Shown here one piece after another: positions 61,230 through 64,000 of a DNA stretch of 64,000 nucleotides. Both the position numbers and the translations under genes were made by a program. The notes under the pieces were generated by a model, which worked only from the letters and a program-made list of their open reading frames with translations, was not told where the DNA came from and did not search any database. The DNA comes from Amycolatopsis jiangsuensis (GTDB lineage: Bacteria; Actinomycetota; Actinomycetes; Mycobacteriales; Pseudonocardiaceae). The stretch is from NCBI RefSeq assembly GCF_014204865.1, contig NZ_JACHMG010000001.1, forward strand, positions 2,356,001 through 2,420,000, read 5' to 3'. The stretch's first letter is position 1, and the number at the start of each line of letters is the position of its first letter.

Positions 61230-61398
61230 TGGATTGAGTCCCTTTAAGTCAAGAACGATGATTTAAGCTGAAATTAGGAGCTGATTTAGTCGCACGATGG
61301 CGCGTAAATGGTCCGAACGCGCGACGCGGAGTCGATCTCGGCCGCGTGGAATCCGTTACGCGCTAATCTCGGCGCTGAGGCGGACCACGGAGGAATGG
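61230..61398. promoter_or_regulatory. AT-rich divergent promoter region
   Basis: About 70 bp (61230-61300) markedly AT-rich, between the leftward transfer operon and the rightward HTH gene. Probably holds both promoters and the operator for the regulators at 61399 or 61962. No exact motif assigned. Confidence 0.45.
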
Positions 61399-61779
61399 GT
61401 GTCGGAAGACTGGGCGGCGGTCGCGAGGGTCATCAACGAGCGCGTGCAGGCGCTCGGATGGAAGCAACGCGAACTGGCCGCGCGTTCGCAGGTCTCCCAG
61501 GCGATCGTCCGGGAAATTCAGAACCACACCGTCGAACGCAAGCGCAGCGATCGGACCTTGGAAGCTCTGGCTTTGGCCCTCGGGCTGCACCCGCAACACC
61601 TGCTGGCCGTGTTGCACGGCCGGATTCCGCCGGCCCCGGGCCAACCTCGGGAAGACATGGAGGACGCAGTGTCCGCACGGCTTGCGGTGATTGAGCTCCG
61701 GCTCTCCGAGATCACCGAACAACTCGCCGGGCTGAGGGCTGACCTCGGTGCGGCGCTGGGCAACCGGGACGAGCAGTAG
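61399..61779 (+). CDS. XRE-family transcription regulator
   Basis: 126 aa from GTG 61399, with GGAGGA four bases upstream; the open frame back to ATG 61297 adds an Arg-rich stretch without ribosome site. HTH: VINERVQALGWKQRELAARSQVSQAIVREIQNHTVERKRSDRTLEALALALG; C-terminal helix SARLAVIELRLSEITEQLAGLRADL may dimerise. Likely controls the divergent transfer operon, like KorSA-type repressors of related elements. Confidence 0.8.
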   Translation: MSEDWAAVARVINERVQALGWKQRELAARSQVSQAIVREIQNHTVERKRSDRTLEALALALGLHPQHLLAVLHGRIPPAPGQPREDMEDAVSARLAVIELRLSEITEQLAGLRADLGAALGNRDEQ

Positions 61780-61961
61780 GGGGCTGATGTTCAGCGGCGC
61801 GCCGCGCTTCTGCGGCTGGACCACTGGCCGGTGTTCGAGTTCCTTCATGCCTCAAGAGAACGGCACCTGGGCACCTTTTCGCAGGTGGCTGAAGTTAACC
61901 GCGGAACCATTAACTGCAATAAACTTCGCAGGTCAGCGCGGTTATCGCGAAGGTTCGGCCG

Positions 61962-63095
61962 ATGGCTGATACCAGGCTTCAAGCCGTCCGCAGACAGCTC
62001 GACTACAAAGCCGAAGAAGTCATTCGGATGCTGCTGCGGCGCGCCGACGAACTCGGCACGCCGGTCATGTCGGCAACAAGTCTCAAAGTCAAGCTGTCGC
62101 GCTGGGAGAACGGGCACGAAGCCGCCAGCCAGCCATACCGGCGGCTGTTCCGCGACGTGTACGGCCGGACGAACGACGAACTCGGCTTCCCGCCCGAGGA
62201 GACCGACGACGAGGCCGAAGAACTCGTGTCCCGCCTGACTCTCGCGCGGTCGGTCGACGCTGAGACCGTCGACATCTTCCGGCGCCAGGTTGACCAGGCA
62301 CGGCACGTCGACCGCCGGTTGGGCGGGGTGCCCCTGCTTGACCAGTTGCGCAGCAACATCGATCAGCTTCAAGGCCTTCTCGGCTTCAGCACCATGCGCG
62401 GCCAGCGCGAAGCTTTGGCCGGGGTGCTGACCGAAGCATCCGCGTTGGCCGGCTGGGAAGCGCTCGACCGCAACGCCATCCGGCAGGCGTGGGAGCACCA
62501 CGAAACGGCCAAGTCGGCGGCCCGTGAAGCAGGATCACCGATCCTGCTGGCGCATTCGACGGCGCAACAGGCATTTATCTTGATCGACCTTGGGGAGGTC
62601 GAGATGGCGGTAGGGCAGCTCGCCGAAGCACGCAAACTTGCCGAGCGCGCGGCGCCACCGCTTTTGCGTTCCTGGATGGCGGCAGCGCACGGCGAAGGTC
62701 TCGCCGCAGTGGGCCAGCGCGACGACGCATTGCGTGCGTTCGACGCGGCGGACGCGCTGCTGCCCACCGATCCGGTGGACCCGTCGTTGCCGTTCCTCTT
62801 CCTGGGCGGGGCGCATCTTGACCGCTGGCGTGGCAACGCGTTGAGCAAGCTCGGCGAACCGGACGCAATCCAGCAGCTCACCACCGCCCTGCTACGGCTA
62901 CCACCCGACTTCATCCGGGCCAAGACAGGAATGCTGGTCGACCTCGCAATCGCCTACGCGGCGGCGGGCGACCGTGATGCCGCGCTTACCCACGCACGGC
63001 AGGCGCGGCGACTCGCGGGACAGATCAAGTCCGACCGGCAGCTACGCAGGCTCGGGCGCCTGATCCTGCCCGGCAGCGTTGCCGGTGCCGCGTGA
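61962..63095 (+). CDS. HTH regulator with TPR-like C-terminal domain
   Basis: 377 aa. N-terminal XRE-like HTH (EEVIRMLLRRADELGTPVMSATSLKVKLSRWENGHEAASQPYRRLFRDVYG), then about 280 residues of TPR-like helical pairs (GQLAEARKLAERAAPPLLRSWMAAAHGEGLAAVGQRDDALRAFDAADALL). Such HTH-TPR proteins are frequent regulators in streptomycete elements. Convergent with the Nudix gene, overlapping its 3' end by 54 bp. Confidence 0.82.
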   Translation: MADTRLQAVRRQLDYKAEEVIRMLLRRADELGTPVMSATSLKVKLSRWENGHEAASQPYRRLFRDVYGRTNDELGFPPEETDDEAEELVSRLTLARSVDAETVDIFRRQVDQARHVDRRLGGVPLLDQLRSNIDQLQGLLGFSTMRGQREALAGVLTEASALAGWEALDRNAIRQAWEHHETAKSAAREAGSPILLAHSTAQQAFILIDLGEVEMAVGQLAEARKLAERAAPPLLRSWMAAAHGEGLAAVGQRDDALRAFDAADALLPTDPVDPSLPFLFLGGAHLDRWRGNALSKLGEPDAIQQLTTALLRLPPDFIRAKTGMLVDLAIAYAAAGDRDAALTHARQARRLAGQIKSDRQLRRLGRLILPGSVAGAA

Positions 63096-63629
63096 AGCGA
63101 CGTAGTACAGCAGCGGTACCAGCGCGCCCGCGCCGAGAAGTTCCTGCCGCTGCGCCAACTCCGTTATCCGGCTGAGCGGGACCCATTCCAGCCTGCCAAC
63201 CTCTTCGGTGTCGGTTGGCTCCCCAACCTTTTCCGCCGCACGCCACAGATAGACGTCCGTACCTGCGGTTACCTGACCAGGCAACGGCTCGAAACTGATC
63301 AGATGCTCGGCCTCGCCGAGCGGCTGATAGCCACTCTCTTCCCGGATCTCCCGGGCAGCCGTGGCAGCCGGTTCCTCACTTTCCTCGACCAGACCGCCGA
63401 GCAGTTCGTAGCCCCATTGATCGGTGGCGAACCGGTAGCGCCAGAGCATCAGCACCCGATCACGATCATCCACGACCAGGCCGATGGCGATCCGCGCCAG
63501 ATGCACTACGTGGTACTCCCACCGCTCACCGTTCGGCGCCTGCACGTCGGTCAGGCCAAGCCGGACCCACTTGTTGTCGTAGACGGTCCGCTCGCCGAAG
63601 GTCTTCCACGCCCCATGCTCGTCAGTCAC
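63042..63629 (-). CDS. Nudix hydrolase, Pif-like
   Basis: 195 aa from GTG 63629 (GTG 63638 also possible). Complete Nudix box G-x5-E-x7-REU-xEE-xGU in GLVEESEEPAATAAREIREESGY; core barrel VVDDRDRVLMLWRYRFATDQWGYELLGG. The pSAM2 element encodes a Nudix protein, Pif, that blocks transfer into cells already carrying the element. The same role is inferred here from position; a housekeeping nucleotide-sugar hydrolase is the alternative. Confidence 0.85.
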   Translation of the reverse strand: MTDEHGAWKTFGERTVYDNKWVRLGLTDVQAPNGERWEYHVVHLARIAIGLVVDDRDRVLMLWRYRFATDQWGYELLGGLVEESEEPAATAAREIREESGYQPLGEAEHLISFEPLPGQVTAGTDVYLWRAAEKVGEPTDTEEVGRLEWVPLSRITELAQRQELLGAGALVPLLYYVASRGTGNAAGQDQAPEPA

Positions 63630-63845
63630 GCCCAGCACCCTACGGGGCTGTCAACGTCCATGGCATCTCCATCCAATGTCCGTTGAACGCTCCGGGCCAG
63701 CCGCCGTCGTGAACGCATATCAGCAGGTCAGGCTAGGTGCGGATGCTCACAGGGGTGATCTCCGGCTTTCTCCGGACAGGTTGTTGCCGGTTGGCTACTA
63801 TCGGTGCGAGGCTAGATGCCCACAGTGCAACAGGGGAGGCAGCAA

Positions 63846-64000
63846 GTGGCAGGGCAGGAGCAAGCGATGAACGCCGCGACCTTCGTCGTGGCCGGCGCCG
63901 GAGGCGGAGGCGCTTCCGGGGGTTCGGGCGGCGGAGCGTTCACGCTGGACCGGGACGCCATGACCGCGGAGTTGACGAACCTCAAGAAGTTGAAGGACCG
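63846..64000 (+). CDS. Unknown protein with Gly-rich N-terminus (3' partial)
   Basis: Starts at GTG 63846 after GGGGAGG, or at ATG 63867. Visible are 51 residues: a hydrophobic and glycine/serine-rich start (ATFVVAGAGGGGASGGSGGG) then charged FTLDRDAMTAELTNLKKLKDR. The helical charged part recalls WXG100/PPE-like secretion substrates, but too little is present to decide. Composition is chromosomal again, so the mobile element probably ends before it. Confidence 0.6.
   Translation, partial: MAGQEQAMNAATFVVAGAGGGGASGGSGGGAFTLDRDAMTAELTNLKKLKD

Larger units (their letters stand above)
52010..63638. mobile_element. Candidate integrated mobile element (AICE-like), ends not defined
   Basis: Recombinase at the left, FtsK/TraB-like translocase, small membrane proteins, WhiB-like, excisionase-like and HTH regulators, and a Pif-like Nudix protein at the right: the gene content of actinomycete integrative conjugative elements. 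Lower-GC and IS-bearing segments lie inside. No convincing attL/attR pair, replication initiator or tyrosine integrase seen. It may be one element or two adjacent ones (52.0-55.3 kb and 57-63.6 kb). Confidence 0.55.

Noticed and set aside
51900..63830. tRNA gene as attachment site for the element
   Set aside because: No cloverleaf or T-loop-like sequence was recognised at either side; the recombinase is serine type, which need not use tRNA genes.

Overview
The window is high-GC DNA from an actinobacterium. It carries RbpA, WhiA, BldD, mIHF, a WhiB-like protein and the pyrR-B-C-(membrane)-carA-carB-pyrF-mihF-gmk-rpoZ-coaBC-metK-priA gene order known from Mycobacterium and its relatives. BldD, the intergenic repeat style and the integrated-element genes fit a mycelial Pseudonocardiaceae member, perhaps Amycolatopsis; the genus is inference.

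Region 1 (1-21 kb) holds the end of a sensor kinase, rbpA, secG, and the glycolytic set tpiA-pgk-gap. The usual partners of that set, whiA-yvcK-rapZ-uvrC, lie 11.5 kb away. Between them sit a 1.25 kb repeat-rich non-coding tract, a winged-helix protein of the AlkZ/YcaQ superfamily, a three-gene SMC/condensin-like operon (MukBEF/MksBEF/Wadjet-like architecture), an F420-type oxidoreductase and a luciferase-like flavin oxidoreductase.

Region 2 (21-31 kb) is housekeeping: exonuclease III, a truncated haemoglobin, riboflavin synthesis (ribE, ribBA, ribH with a PH-like membrane protein), rpe, a flavoprotein, rsmB, fmt and a YqeY protein. Region 3 (30-36 kb) is accessory: a class III cyclase-like protein with a Crp/Fnr regulator, a divergent HTH protein across a shared operator-like intergenic region, an S9 peptidase and a SRPBCC protein.

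Region 4 (36-51.5 kb) is the pyrimidine/core operon, read leftwards from pyrR to priA with many 1-8 nt overlaps. pyrR has a TTG start and a leader with mutually exclusive hairpins. metK is broken by a frameshift. bldD is divergent from pyrR and has a near-consensus BldD box.

Region 5 (52-63.6 kb) is a candidate integrated mobile element: a large serine recombinase, a low-GC PD-(D/E)XK nuclease-like gene, a complete IS701-family insertion sequence with CTAG target duplications, an FtsK/TraB-like translocase, small membrane proteins, WhiB-like and excisionase-like proteins, two HTH regulators and a Nudix protein resembling Pif. No replication initiator or tyrosine integrase is visible. A partial chromosomal-looking gene begins at 63846. 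No rRNA, tRNA or CRISPR array was recognised.
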